From Paenibacillus sp. SY21-1 (lineage in GTDB: Bacteria; Bacillota; Bacilli; Paenibacillales; Paenibacillaceae), in NCBI RefSeq assembly GCF_005222705.1, contig NZ_STGF01000004.1:124001-188000 (forward strand): 64,000 bases of DNA, written 5' to 3'. This document shows positions 1 to 7,811 of this stretch, one piece after another. Made by a program: the position numbers and the translations under genes. Under the pieces are notes generated by a model. That model saw only the letters and a list, made by a program, of their open reading frames with translations, did no database searches and was not told where the DNA came from. Numbering within the stretch: position 1 is the stretch's first letter; every line of letters begins with the position of its first letter.

Positions 1-117
1 CAACAAACTGAAATAACAAGCTAGGGCAGGCATGGAGCAGAAGAAGGCGTAGCTGCGGCTAAGGCGTCCTTGACTGTGCCTGTCCTTTCCATTCCAACAA
101 AACGTGGTGAGAGACAA

Positions 118-1080
118 ATGGTTAACAAGGCTGAAGCGGCTGCATCGTTTGTGCCGGAGCCGGGCGCAAAGCCCGGAAGGCGCATGCATAAAGCATCGTT
201 GCGTGAAAAGCGGATAAAATGGCTGGCGTACGGTTTCATCCTTCCCGCCGCATTGTTTTTTATAGTAATGAACGCCTATCCGCTTATAACGGTCGTATGG
301 GACAGCTTTCAATTTAAAAATTTGATGAACAAGGCGGTTAGCGGCTTTGCCGGATTGAGCAATTTTCGCGAGGTCGTTGCGCATGAATATTTCCGTACGG
401 CGCTTTGGAACACGATCGTTTGGACGGTGCTGTCGGTGGCGGGCGAGTTTGTATTAGGTCTCATATCCGCTGTAGCGCTGAACCAGAAGGTCAAGGGCCG
501 GCTGCTGTTTCGTTCCATTATCATCATTCCATGGGTAGTGCCAATCGTGATCGCGGGCATGACCTGGACGTGGATGCTTACCCCGGATTACGGCATCATT
601 AATTTGTGGCTGACGAAGCTGGGCATTATCGACAAGCCGTATTACTGGCTGGGCGAGCTGGATACGGCGCTGCTGACGGTCGTGTTCGTCAATATTTGGC
701 GCAGCTTTCCGTTCTACACGATCAGCCTGCTGGCAGGGCTGCAGTCGATTTCCAAAGAGGTGATCGAAGCGGCTGCCATCGACGGCGCGGGCGTGCGCAC
801 CCGATTTTTCCGCATAGTCATGCCGCAGCTCAAAACGATCTCGCTTACCCTTATTTTTATCCACGTCATCTGGACGGCGATCAACTTCGACTTTATTTGG
901 GTAATGACCGAGGGCGGTCCGCTGCATTCGTCGGAAACGCTGCCGATTATGATTTATAACTATGCGATGAAATCCTACAATTTCGGAAATGCTTCCGCAC
1001 TGGCCTCCATGATGCTGGTCTTTATGATAAGCGGATTTATCTTATATTACATGGCTGCGAACCGCAAAAACAAAGGCTGA
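118..1080 (+). CDS. Sugar ABC transporter permease, MalF type
   Basis: This 320-residue inner-membrane protein is a carbohydrate ABC importer permease of the MalF/CUT1 kind. A charged N-terminal tail of about 40 residues precedes six hydrophobic segments. The EAA loop that docks on the ATPase is visible near residue 217 (EAAAIDGAG), followed by RFFRIVMPQL. An in-frame GTG or TTG start upstream is possible, but the ATG at 118 has the purine-rich GGTGAGAG just before it and gives the usual family length. The partner permease starts 23 bases downstream, so the two are co-transcribed. The binding protein is expected upstream, outside the window, and no ATPase gene is present. The substrate cannot be told from sequence; an oligosaccharide is likely. 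Confidence 0.9.
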   Translation: MVNKAEAAASFVPEPGAKPGRRMHKASLREKRIKWLAYGFILPAALFFIVMNAYPLITVVWDSFQFKNLMNKAVSGFAGLSNFREVVAHEYFRTALWNTIVWTVLSVAGEFVLGLISAVALNQKVKGRLLFRSIIIIPWVVPIVIAGMTWTWMLTPDYGIINLWLTKLGIIDKPYYWLGELDTALLTVVFVNIWRSFPFYTISLLAGLQSISKEVIEAAAIDGAGVRTRFFRIVMPQLKTISLTLIFIHVIWTAINFDFIWVMTEGGPLHSSETLPIMIYNYAMKSYNFGNASALASMMLVFMISGFILYYMAANRKNKG

Positions 1081-1103
1081 TGCAGCAGGGGGAGTGAAAC
1101 AAG

Positions 1104-1949
1104 ATGCTAATGAGCCGCCGCAAGCAAAAGTGGCTGACTGCGCTAACCTACGCCGTGCTGCTCGGATTTTCATTTTATTGCCTGTTCCCGTTTCTTTGGA
1201 TGCTCGTTACTTCGTTAAAGCCGAGCACCGAAATTCGGACGCTGAATCCGACGTTTCTGATCAGCGCGCCAACATTTGAGCATTTCCGCAATGTGCTGAC
1301 CGGCTCGGCATTCCTTACTTTTTTCAAAAACAGCGTGTTTATCGCCGTGGTGACGACCATCGCGTCGCTGCTTATTTCGATCTTCGCCGGCTATGCGCTC
1401 AGCCGTTACCTGCGCTTCCGGGGAGTGAAGCTGTTCAGCGTGGCTATGCTGCTCTCCCAGATGATTCCTGGCGTGCTGCTGCTCATTCCGCTGTACCTTG
1501 TGATGAAGAACCTGAATCTGATTAACACGTACATGTCGCTTATTCTCGCCTATACGACGTTTACTGTGCCTCTGTGTACCTTTATGCTCAAAAGCTTCTT
1601 CGATACCATTCCGCTGGAGATGGAGGAGTCGGCTGAAATAGACGGCTGTACGAGAGTAGGCATCATCTTCCGCATTCTGCTGCCCGTGTCGCTGCCGAGC
1701 CTTGTAGCAACCTCGCTGTTCGCGTTTCTGAACGCTTGGAATGAATTTATGTTTGGCTTCGTGTTTATTAACGACGAGGCGCATCGGACGCTGACGCCCG
1801 GCATCAGCTTGTTCAAGGGCTTGTACCAGACCGACTGGGGCAGCATGATGGCCGCCTCCGTATTAAGCGTGCTGCCGGTTGTCGTGATCTTCGTATTCCT
1901 GCAGCGCTTCCTTATCGAGGGGATGACGGCTGGAGCGGTTAAGGGGTAG
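1104..1949 (+). CDS. Sugar ABC transporter permease, MalG type
   Basis: This is the second membrane subunit of the importer begun by the preceding gene (281 residues, normal for MalG-type proteins). Six transmembrane segments are visible, with the EAA loop as EESAEIDGCTR around residues 174-184. The C terminus, GMTAGAVKG, is the typical ending of this subfamily. A GGGGGAG ribosome site lies about 9 bases before the ATG at 1104; an ATG two codons later is an alternative. It is the last gene of this transcription unit: a hairpin follows at 1962-1986, then non-coding repeats. The substrate is unknown. Confidence 0.92.
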   Translation: MLMSRRKQKWLTALTYAVLLGFSFYCLFPFLWMLVTSLKPSTEIRTLNPTFLISAPTFEHFRNVLTGSAFLTFFKNSVFIAVVTTIASLLISIFAGYALSRYLRFRGVKLFSVAMLLSQMIPGVLLLIPLYLVMKNLNLINTYMSLILAYTTFTVPLCTFMLKSFFDTIPLEMEESAEIDGCTRVGIIFRILLPVSLPSLVATSLFAFLNAWNEFMFGFVFINDEAHRTLTPGISLFKGLYQTDWGSMMAASVLSVLPVVVIFVFLQRFLIEGMTAGAVKG

Positions 1950-1961
1950 GAATGGTTGTTT

Positions 1962-1986
1962 CGGAGTCGCCCCTGTTAGGCGGCTC
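1962..1986 (+). terminator. GC-rich hairpin after the first permease pair
   Basis: CGGAGTCGCC can pair with GGCGGCTCCG across a 5-base loop, with one G-U pair. No clear T tract follows, so termination is plausible but not certain. Confidence 0.4.
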
Positions 1987-2056
1987 CGGATCTCCGAAAT
2001 CTTTACATGCGGGCAGGGGCGACCAATGGGCTTGAACAGAGAGTCCAACCAGCCGT

Positions 2057-2116
2057 GAACTGTGACCCATAAGAAGGACACTTTGAAAAAAGTGACCCTC
2101 TTGTGGGTCACAGTTC
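2057..2116. repeat. Near-perfect 28-bp inverted repeat
   Basis: Arms 2057-2084 and 2089-2116 pair over 28 positions around a 4-base GAAA centre, with 25 Watson-Crick pairs, one G-U pair and two mismatches. The outer arms read GAACTGTGACCCA and TGGGTCACAGTTC. It lies between converging genes next to the 51-bp array. It is not followed by a T tract in either direction. It may be a REP-like or MITE-like palindrome, or a bidirectional stop for the flanking genes. Confidence 0.8.
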
Positions 2117-2234
2117 AGCCGCTTGATGGGAGGGGGCTTTAAAAAGTGTGACCCGCTTCACGTGCAGGCAGATGCGTTGTCGGCATCTAGCCATGAACAG
2201 TCATCGCCAAATATGTTTGCATCTGATGGGTCGG

Positions 2235-3180
2235 CTACAGTAAGAAAAGTGACTAACTTCGTATGTTCGCGCTCCGCAAGCGCGGCCTGTAGTAAGAAAA
2301 GTGACTCATTCCACCGATTTGCGCTCCGCAATCGTGTCTACAGTAAGAAAAGTGACTCATACCGCCGATTTGCGCTCCGCAAGCGAGGCTACAGTAAGAA
2401 AAGTGACTAACTCCGCCAATTCGTGCTCCGCAAGCGAGGCTACAGTAAGAAAAGTGACTCATTCCTCCGATTTGCGCTCCGCAAGCGAGGCTACAGTAAG
2501 AAAAGTGACTCATTCCGCCAATTTGTGCTCCGCAATTGCGTCTACAGTAAGAAAAGTGACTCATTCCACCGATTCGTGCTAAGCAAATCGTGTCTACAGT
2601 AAGAAAAGTGACTCATTCCGCCAATTTGTGCTCCGCAAGCGAGGCTATAGTAAGAAAAGTGACTCATTCCACTGATTCGTGCTAAGCAAATCGTGTCTAC
2701 AGTAAGAAAAGTGACTGTTTCCGCCGATTTGCGCTCCGCAAGCGAGGCTACAGTAAGAAAAGTGACTCATTCCACCCATTTGTGCTCCGCAATCGCGTCT
2801 ACAGTAAGAAAAGTGACTCATTCCACCGATTCGTGCTAAGCAAATCGCGTCTACAGTAAGAAAAGTGACTGTTTCCGCCGATTTGCGCTCCGCAAGCGAG
2901 GCTACAGTAAGAAAAGTGACTAACTCCGCCCATGTGCGCTCCGCAAGCGAGGCTACAGTAAGAAAAGTGACTGTTTCCGCCCATATGCGCTCCGCAAGCG
3001 AGGCTACAGTAAGAAAAGTGACTAAATCCGCCCATTTGCGCTCCGCAAGCGAGGCTACAGTAAGAAAAGTGACTCATTCCACCGATTCGTGCTCCGCAAG
3101 CGAGGCTACAGTAAGAAAAGTGACTCATTCCACCCATTTGTGCTCCGCAAGCGAGGCTACAGTAAGAAAAGTGACTGACT
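2235..3180. repeat. 51-bp-period tandem array 1, 19 copies
   Basis: The core AGTAAGAAAAGTGACT recurs 19 times, starting at 2239, 2291, 2342, 2393, 2444, 2495, 2546, 2598, 2649, 2701, 2752, 2803, 2855, 2906, 2957, 3008, 3059, 3110 and 3161. The step is 51 bp, or 52 in a few units. The remaining 35 bases of each unit are themselves related (CCGATTTGCGCTCCGCAAGC and close variants), so this is a true tandem repeat and not a repeat-spacer array. Because 51 is a multiple of three, open frames pass through on both strands, encoding a 17-residue repeat; these have no sensible start sites. It lies between the converging 3' ends of a permease gene and a GbsR-type gene. Confidence 0.95.
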
Positions 3181-3250
3181 TTTATTGCTTATGACAACTA
3201 TAGATAATCTAATCATGGGGAATATTATGCTCCCAAACTTGCTCGCAACT

Positions 3251-4003
3251 TTAGTCGCTGCCACGAGGAAGGTTGAAAAACTGTCCGTTTTCTAGTTGCA
3301 GTACAAATTGCTGGAGCCATGCATAATAATCGAGCGCTTGGCGCAGCTTGTGCAGGTCTTGCAGGCAGCTTTTACGTTCATCGTCGGGTGTAACTATTGA
3401 AAGAATAATTTCTGAAAGCTCAGGAATGACCTCTTCGATTGCACTTCTCATCACATCAATTTCCCGCTGCAGCTTCATTGTAAAAAAATTGCGGAACGCC
3501 AGAAAAAAATCCGTTTCGGCTACATATAAGTCTTTTCGCTCCCGCTTTTCCTCCAGCTTAGTCACCATTTTGGATTCCATCAGCGATCTTACGGCATAGC
3601 TCATATTGCTCTTGCTCATATTCATGAGGTTTTTCATTTCTTCCAGCGTCATCGGCTTGTCCTCAAAATACATAATCCCATATAGCTGGCCAAAAGAATA
3701 AGTCGCCCCGTATAGATCCATCGTATCGGCGATGGCATTAATGACGGTTCGGCGCAGTTCGCTCCTTTTTGAGGCGGAAGCCTCCCCGCGCGCCAACGTC
3801 CCGTCGCGATCCGAGCTCGCGCCTTGCGCCCCGCGCGCCAACGCCCCGTCGCGATCCGAGCTCGCGCCTTGCGCCCCGCGCGCCAACGTCCCGTCGCGAT
3901 CCGAGCTCGCGCCTTGCGCCCCGCGCGCCAACGCCCCGTCGCGATCAGCTTTCTCGCCATGCGTTCCGCGCTCCAAGTCGCTCCGGCCTTTGTCGTCTTT
4001 CAT
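3251..4003 (-). CDS. GbsR/MarR-type transcriptional regulator with N-terminal repeats
   Basis: This winged-helix regulator of the GbsR branch of the MarR family has 250 residues. After the repeats come a helix (INAIADTMDLYGATYSFGQL) and a wing region with the recognition segment MSKSNMSYAVRSLMESKMV. A long C-terminal helical part follows, probably for dimerisation. GbsR proteins are usually about 180 residues; the excess is a 15-residue unit (DGALARGAQGASSDR, with A/T alternation) repeated about four times in the N-terminal 70 residues. The ATG at 4003 has AGGTGACGG just upstream and was preferred over a GTG at 4018. A TATAAT -10 box on the minus strand sits at 4040-4045. It is divergent from the Ugp-like importer, which it probably controls. 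Known relatives sense choline (GbsR); the ligand here is unknown. Confidence 0.85.
   Translation of the reverse strand: MKDDKGRSDLERGTHGEKADRDGALARGAQGASSDRDGTLARGAQGASSDRDGALARGAQGASSDRDGTLARGEASASKRSELRRTVINAIADTMDLYGATYSFGQLYGIMYFEDKPMTLEEMKNLMNMSKSNMSYAVRSLMESKMVTKLEEKRERKDLYVAETDFFLAFRNFFTMKLQREIDVMRSAIEEVIPELSEIILSIVTPDDERKSCLQDLHKLRQALDYYAWLQQFVLQLENGQFFNLPRGSD
3786..3947 (-). repeat. 45-bp tandem repeat inside the GbsR-type gene
   Basis: A 45-bp unit recurs with GCGCCAACG starting at 3790, 3835, 3880 and 3925. Units alternate between two variants differing by one base (codon for Ala or Thr in the protein). It keeps the reading frame and adds about 15 residues per copy to the regulator. 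Confidence 0.93.
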
Positions 4004-4039
4004 TCCGTCACCTGCCACTCTCGTTAGCTTCTACCCCTC

Positions 4040-4045
4040 ATTATA
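4040..4045 (-). promoter_or_regulatory. -10 box of the GbsR-type gene
   Basis: A perfect TATAAT on the minus strand lies 36 bases upstream of the chosen ATG. No good -35 hexamer is seen at 17 bp. Confidence 0.5.
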
Positions 4046-4146
4046 CTAAAACAGCCATCTGACCTAAAGCGCATTCGAAGCCGTGGTCTTTACATTTTTT
4101 TTAGGTAATGTTTACGCTGCGATAACCATCCTCTAACAAAACGATT

Positions 4147-4164
4147 GTACAATATTTTTTGTAC
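4147..4164. promoter_or_regulatory. GTACAA-N6-TTGTAC dyad, candidate operator
   Basis: GTACAATATTTTTTGTAC is a perfect inverted repeat with 6-bp arms in the divergent region between the GbsR-type regulator and the Ugp-like operon. A TATAAT box for the operon follows at 4199-4204, so a protein bound here would touch its promoter. It is the natural candidate for the regulator's site; this is inference. Confidence 0.5.
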
Positions 4165-4236
4165 GAAACAAAATTAAAGGCATAATGAACGGAATTTCTA
4201 TAATCGTTAAATTATTTTTGAACGGAGGAAAATGGA

Positions 4237-5115
4237 ATGAACAGGTTAAGGCTAGGCCGGGAAATACAGGCGCTGCTGTTCACGCTGCCGGCGATGGCGC
4301 CGCTCGCCGTGTTCTGGCTGTTTCCCATTGGTTATGTATTCTTTTTAAGCTTGACGGGCTGGGATTTTATGAGTCAGGACAAGCCCTTTGTCGGTTTGGA
4401 CAATTATGTCGACCTGTTGCAAAATCCCGCTTTTTACGAATCTGTCAAGGTTACGCTTCTATTCGTGCTTGGGAATGTAATCCCAACTCTGACGGGCGGC
4501 CTTGCCTTGGCGGTGCTGCTGAATCGCACGATGCGGATCGGCGGCGTCTACCGGGCTCTGCTGTTCTCGCCATGGGTTACGCCAACCGTTGCCGTTTCAA
4601 TCGTATGGTCGTGGATTTTCGAGCCGGAGGCCGGACTTGCCAACGCAGCGCTTAGACTGCTGGGGGCGGAAGGGGTTGGCTGGCTGCAGGATCCGAATTG
4701 GGCGCTGGTCGGCATTCTTCTTGTGACGGTATGGAAGGGAATCGGCTGGGCGATGGTGTTCTACCTGGTGGCGCTGCGCAATGTCCCAAGCGACATACTG
4801 GAAGCCGCGAGCATCGACGGCGCGAGCGCCGGCCGCAAGTTTTGGCAAATTACGCTGCCGCTCATATCGCCGACAACGTTTTTCCTGACGGTCGTACTCA
4901 TGATCACGTCGCTGCAAGCGTATGACCAGATCGACATAATGACGCAAGGCGGGCCTGCCGGCTCGACGCGTACGCTGCTCTATCTGTATTATCAGTCGGC
5001 ATTCGAGGCGTTTAACATCGGAGAGGCGTCAGCTGTTGCCGTTACGCTGGTCGCAGGCTGTGCGCTGCTATCGCTTGTATCGGTTACGTTAAGCCGCAAG
5101 TCCGTTCATTATTGA
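4237..5115 (+). CDS. ABC transporter permease, UgpA/MalF type
   Basis: This is the first membrane subunit of a Ugp-like importer (292 residues, six transmembrane segments). The EAA loop is visible as LEAASIDGASAGRKFWQITLP near residues 188-208. GGAGG at 4224-4228 is 8 bases from the ATG at 4237. A nearby ATG at 4232 is in another frame. The gene opens the operon that continues with a second permease and a lipoprotein. Its last codons, together with the start of the next gene, have been multiplied in tandem downstream. An assignment to glycerol-3-phosphate or glycerophosphodiester uptake rests on the binding protein and the neighbouring phosphoesterases, not on this subunit. Confidence 0.9.
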   Translation: MNRLRLGREIQALLFTLPAMAPLAVFWLFPIGYVFFLSLTGWDFMSQDKPFVGLDNYVDLLQNPAFYESVKVTLLFVLGNVIPTLTGGLALAVLLNRTMRIGGVYRALLFSPWVTPTVAVSIVWSWIFEPEAGLANAALRLLGAEGVGWLQDPNWALVGILLVTVWKGIGWAMVFYLVALRNVPSDILEAASIDGASAGRKFWQITLPLISPTTFFLTVVLMITSLQAYDQIDIMTQGGPAGSTRTLLYLYYQSAFEAFNIGEASAVAVTLVAGCALLSLVSVTLSRKSVHY

Positions 5116-5520
5116 TAGGTGGGAAGGAATACGAACAATGCTAAAACCAACGGAATTCGGCGTTTGGCTCAAAATACGCTGCTATCGCTTGTATCCGTTA
5201 CGTTAAGCCGCAAGTCCGTTCATTATTGATAGGTGGGAAGGAATACGAACAATGTCTAAAACCAACGGAATTCGGCGTTTGGCTCAAAATACGCTGCCAT
5301 CGCTTGTATCGGTTACGTTAAGCCGCAAGTCCGTTCATTATTGATAGGTGGGAAGGAATACGAACAATGCTAAAACCAACGGAATTCGGCGTTTGGCTCA
5401 AAATGCGCTGCTATCGCTTGTATCGGTTACGTTAAGCCGCAAGTCCGTTCATTATTGATAGGTGGGAAGGAATGCGAACAATGTCTAAAACCAACGGAAT
5501 CCGGCGTTTGGCTCTGAATG
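5065..5520 (+). repeat. 114/115-bp tandem repeat of a gene junction, four copies
   Basis: The last codons of the first permease (ending RKSVHY), its TGA, the GGTGGGAAGGAA ribosome site and the first codons of the second permease (MSKTNGIRRLA) occur four times. The stop codons end at 5115, 5229, 5344 and 5458, i.e. periods of 114, 115 and 114 bp. Copies alternate between ATGCTAAAACC and ATGTCTAAAACC. Only the last copy runs into the full permease gene. Copies 1 and 3 give 22-residue dead-end frames. Copy 2 gives a 30-residue chimeric frame, 5252-5344, joining the start of one permease to the end of the other. Confidence 0.95.
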
Positions 5521-6323
5521 CGCTGCTGATTGCTTTATGCGCCGTTATGGCGTTCCCGTTCTACTGGATGGTTACGAGCGGCTTGAAAACGAATGATGAG
5601 ATTTGGCAGACGCCGCCTGCCTTATGGCCTGCCGCTCCGCTGTGGGGCAACTTTGTCGAAGCGTGGCAGAGCGCGAATTTCGGGCGCTATATGCTGAACA
5701 GCGTGACGGTTGCCTGTGCCATTGCGCTCATTCAGGTCGTAAATTCCGGCATGATGGCTTATGCGCTGGCCCATATGAGCTTCCGTTTGAAAGGTCCGCT
5801 TACGGTCATTATTCTCGTGAGCTATATGGTGCCTACGACAGCGGTATATTTGCCCGGCTACGTCGTCTTATCCAGGCTGCAGCTGCTCGACAGCTATGCG
5901 GGGCTTATTTTATCGAACTCGGTTAGCGTGTTTTCCATTTTTCTTATCAGGCAGGCGTTTCTGCAGGTTTCTCATGAGCTAGTGGAAGCGGGCCGTATCG
6001 ACGGCGCCTCCCATCTGCGCATTCTCTGGACGATTATCGCGCCTCTGACACGCGCTTCGTTTGCGGTGCTGGTGCTGATCACGTTCATTGAACAATATAA
6101 CAATTACTTTTGGCCGATGCTCATTACCAAAAATCCCGACTTGCAGCTGGTATCGGCGGGTCTGCGCAGCTTTTTTGTGGAAGGAGGTGCATACGGGCTG
6201 AAGTGGCCGCTCATTATGGCTGCCAGCGCCTTCACCATCGCTCCACTGCTGCTGCTGTTCTTATTCACGCAAAAAACGATTATGTCCAGCGTCAACTTCT
6301 CGGCGGGTGTTAACAAAGGATAG
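5481..6323 (+). CDS. ABC transporter permease, UgpE/MalG type
   Basis: This is the second membrane subunit of the Ugp-like importer (280 residues). Six transmembrane segments are visible, with the EAA loop as VEAGRIDGASHLRILWTII around residues 172-190. An ATG at 5472 is in frame, but the same spot reads ATA in the three upstream repeat copies, and MSKTNG at 5481 is the conserved start. AAGGA precedes it at about 9 bases. The expected direct coupling to the upstream permease is interrupted by three extra junction copies, each carrying its own ribosome site and start codon, which may change the ratio of the two subunits. Confidence 0.9.
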   Translation: MSKTNGIRRLALNALLIALCAVMAFPFYWMVTSGLKTNDEIWQTPPALWPAAPLWGNFVEAWQSANFGRYMLNSVTVACAIALIQVVNSGMMAYALAHMSFRLKGPLTVIILVSYMVPTTAVYLPGYVVLSRLQLLDSYAGLILSNSVSVFSIFLIRQAFLQVSHELVEAGRIDGASHLRILWTIIAPLTRASFAVLVLITFIEQYNNYFWPMLITKNPDLQLVSAGLRSFFVEGGAYGLKWPLIMAASAFTIAPLLLLFLFTQKTIMSSVNFSAGVNKG

Positions 6324-6365
6324 GCAAGCGTAGAGAAACGATATGAAACCAATGGAGGCTTAACG

Positions 6366-7724
6366 ATGAACGTGATGAAAAAAGGTATGGCGATTACGCT
6401 AGTTTCAAGCTTTGCGCTGCTGGCTGCATGCGGCTCGAATACGGCAACGAACTCGCAAGGAGCGGGCAATGCGACCAATTCGGCGGAAACTGCCGCTCCG
6501 GAGCAGACGGCGGCGGCCGAGCCGGTCAAAATCGAATTCTGGTACGGGCTTGGCGGCAACCTTGGCGACAATATGAAAAAGCTGATCGACCAATTCAACG
6601 CCTCGCAGTCGGAGGTTATCGTACAAGGCATCGTACAGGCGGATTATTCCGAAACGGAGCAAAAGCTGCAAGCGGCAATCGCGGCAAACAAGGTTCCGGC
6701 AGCGGTTCTGTCAGCCAATGCCGATTGGGCGCGCAAAGGCTATTATGCTGAGCTTGACGGTATGATGGCAGCGGCGACGGATTTGAATCCGGATGATTTT
6801 GTCCCTACCTTTATCGAACAGGGGCAAGTGGACGGAAAGCAATTTTTCCTGCCGATGTACGGTACGACCCAGGTCATGTACTACCGCAAGGACGCATTAG
6901 AGAAAAGCGGCATTAAAGCCGAGGATTTGACCACCTGGGAGGCGCTGGCTGCGGCTGCGGCCCAAATGACCGTGAAGGAAGGAGACAAAACGACGTTCTA
7001 TGGCTGGGAGCCGATGTGGGGCCGCGAGAATATGATGGATGCGGTATTCAGCAAGGGAGGCTCCGTGCTAAGCGAGGACGGCAAAACGGTGCTCGTCGAT
7101 TCACCGGAATGGGTAGAAACATGGGAGCTGTTCCGCAAGTGGATTCATGAGGATCAAATTATGCGTATCCACTCCGGCGGCCAAGGCTGGGAATATTGGT
7201 ACAAAACGATCGATGATGTCATGAAAGGCAAGGCGGCAGGCTATACCGGCTCAAGCGGCGATCAGGGCGATCTTGATTTCACTCAGCTGGCGGCAATGGA
7301 GCAGCCGGGCTGGGAAGGCGTTGGCGACGGAAAAGGCAAGCCGGTAGCAAACGGCATTATGGCCGGCATCCCGGCGAAAGCGAGCAAGGAGCAGCAGGAA
7401 GCCGCGTTTAAATGGCTGACTTATTTCAGCAACACGGAGAATACGGCTTTCTGGTCGATGAACACCGGCTATATCGCCGTGCGCGAATCGGCTCTGGAGG
7501 ACCCTGAATTTAAAGCGTTCGGCGAAGCCAACCCGCAAAGCCGCGTGCCGTTGATGCAAGCTTCCCATGCGAGCAAGCCGTTTATCGATCCGACAGGCGG
7601 CAAAATTACCGATGCGCTGACGATCGCTGCCGACAAGGTGCAGATTGGCAACAAGCCTGCAGCCGAAGCGCTTAAAGAAGCAAAGGAAGCAGCTCAAAAA
7701 GCGCTCGACGCTATCGCCAAATAG
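6366..7724 (+). CDS. ABC transporter substrate-binding lipoprotein, UgpB-like
   Basis: This is the extracellular binding protein of the importer (452 residues). The signal peptide ends in a lipobox LLAAC with the lipidated Cys at about residue 20, followed by an Asn/Ala/Glu-rich linker. The mature part is a family 1 binding protein (IEFWYGLGGNLGDNMKKLID and TTQVMYYRKDALEKSGI). The C-terminal part resembles E. coli UgpB (TGYIAVRESA, GNKPAAEALKEA), which binds glycerol 3-phosphate and glycerophosphodiesters. That resemblance was read by eye and gives a candidate ligand only. GGAGG is 7 bases from the ATG. It is the third gene of the operon, and phosphatase genes follow, which suits a phosphorylated substrate. 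Confidence 0.87.
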   Translation: MNVMKKGMAITLVSSFALLAACGSNTATNSQGAGNATNSAETAAPEQTAAAEPVKIEFWYGLGGNLGDNMKKLIDQFNASQSEVIVQGIVQADYSETEQKLQAAIAANKVPAAVLSANADWARKGYYAELDGMMAAATDLNPDDFVPTFIEQGQVDGKQFFLPMYGTTQVMYYRKDALEKSGIKAEDLTTWEALAAAAAQMTVKEGDKTTFYGWEPMWGRENMMDAVFSKGGSVLSEDGKTVLVDSPEWVETWELFRKWIHEDQIMRIHSGGQGWEYWYKTIDDVMKGKAAGYTGSSGDQGDLDFTQLAAMEQPGWEGVGDGKGKPVANGIMAGIPAKASKEQQEAAFKWLTYFSNTENTAFWSMNTGYIAVRESALEDPEFKAFGEANPQSRVPLMQASHASKPFIDPTGGKITDALTIAADKVQIGNKPAAEALKEAKEAAQKALDAIAK

Positions 7725-7751
7725 GGGATTACAGCCCGATTAGGCAAACGC

Positions 7752-7787
7752 AGCGGCCCCACTCGGCACACAATGCCTGGGGCCGCT
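7752..7787 (+). terminator. GC hairpin after the binding-protein gene
   Basis: AGCGGCCCC pairs perfectly with GGGGCCGCT across an 18-base loop. The tail is not T-rich, so it may attenuate expression or protect the 3' end rather than stop transcription fully. Confidence 0.45.
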
Positions 7788-7811
7788 TGATGCGAAGGAG
7801 AGGTGGGGCAA

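Noticed and set aside
2..16. 3' end of an upstream binding-protein gene (…NKLK, stop TAA at 14-16)
   Set aside because: Five codons are too few to support a call, although a binding-protein gene is expected there.
2235..3180. CRISPR array
   Set aside because: The inter-core segments are close variants of one another, not unique spacers. The core is not palindromic and no cas gene is near. The same applies to 22377-23588.
2253..3194. Repeat proteins with a 17-residue unit on both strands
   Set aside because: The frames stay open only because the unit is 51 bp. They lack ribosome sites, occur on both strands and begin or end within units.
4112..4150. PhoP (Pho) box before the Ugp-like operon
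   Set aside because: TAACCA and TAACAA are 11 bp apart, but the flanking repeats do not match TTAACA well enough, and the dyad beside them is a better explanation.
5252..5344. A real small gene (30 residues) in the junction repeat
   Set aside because: It is a fusion of the start of one permease and the end of the other produced by the tandem duplication. It may be translated, but there is no sign of selection.
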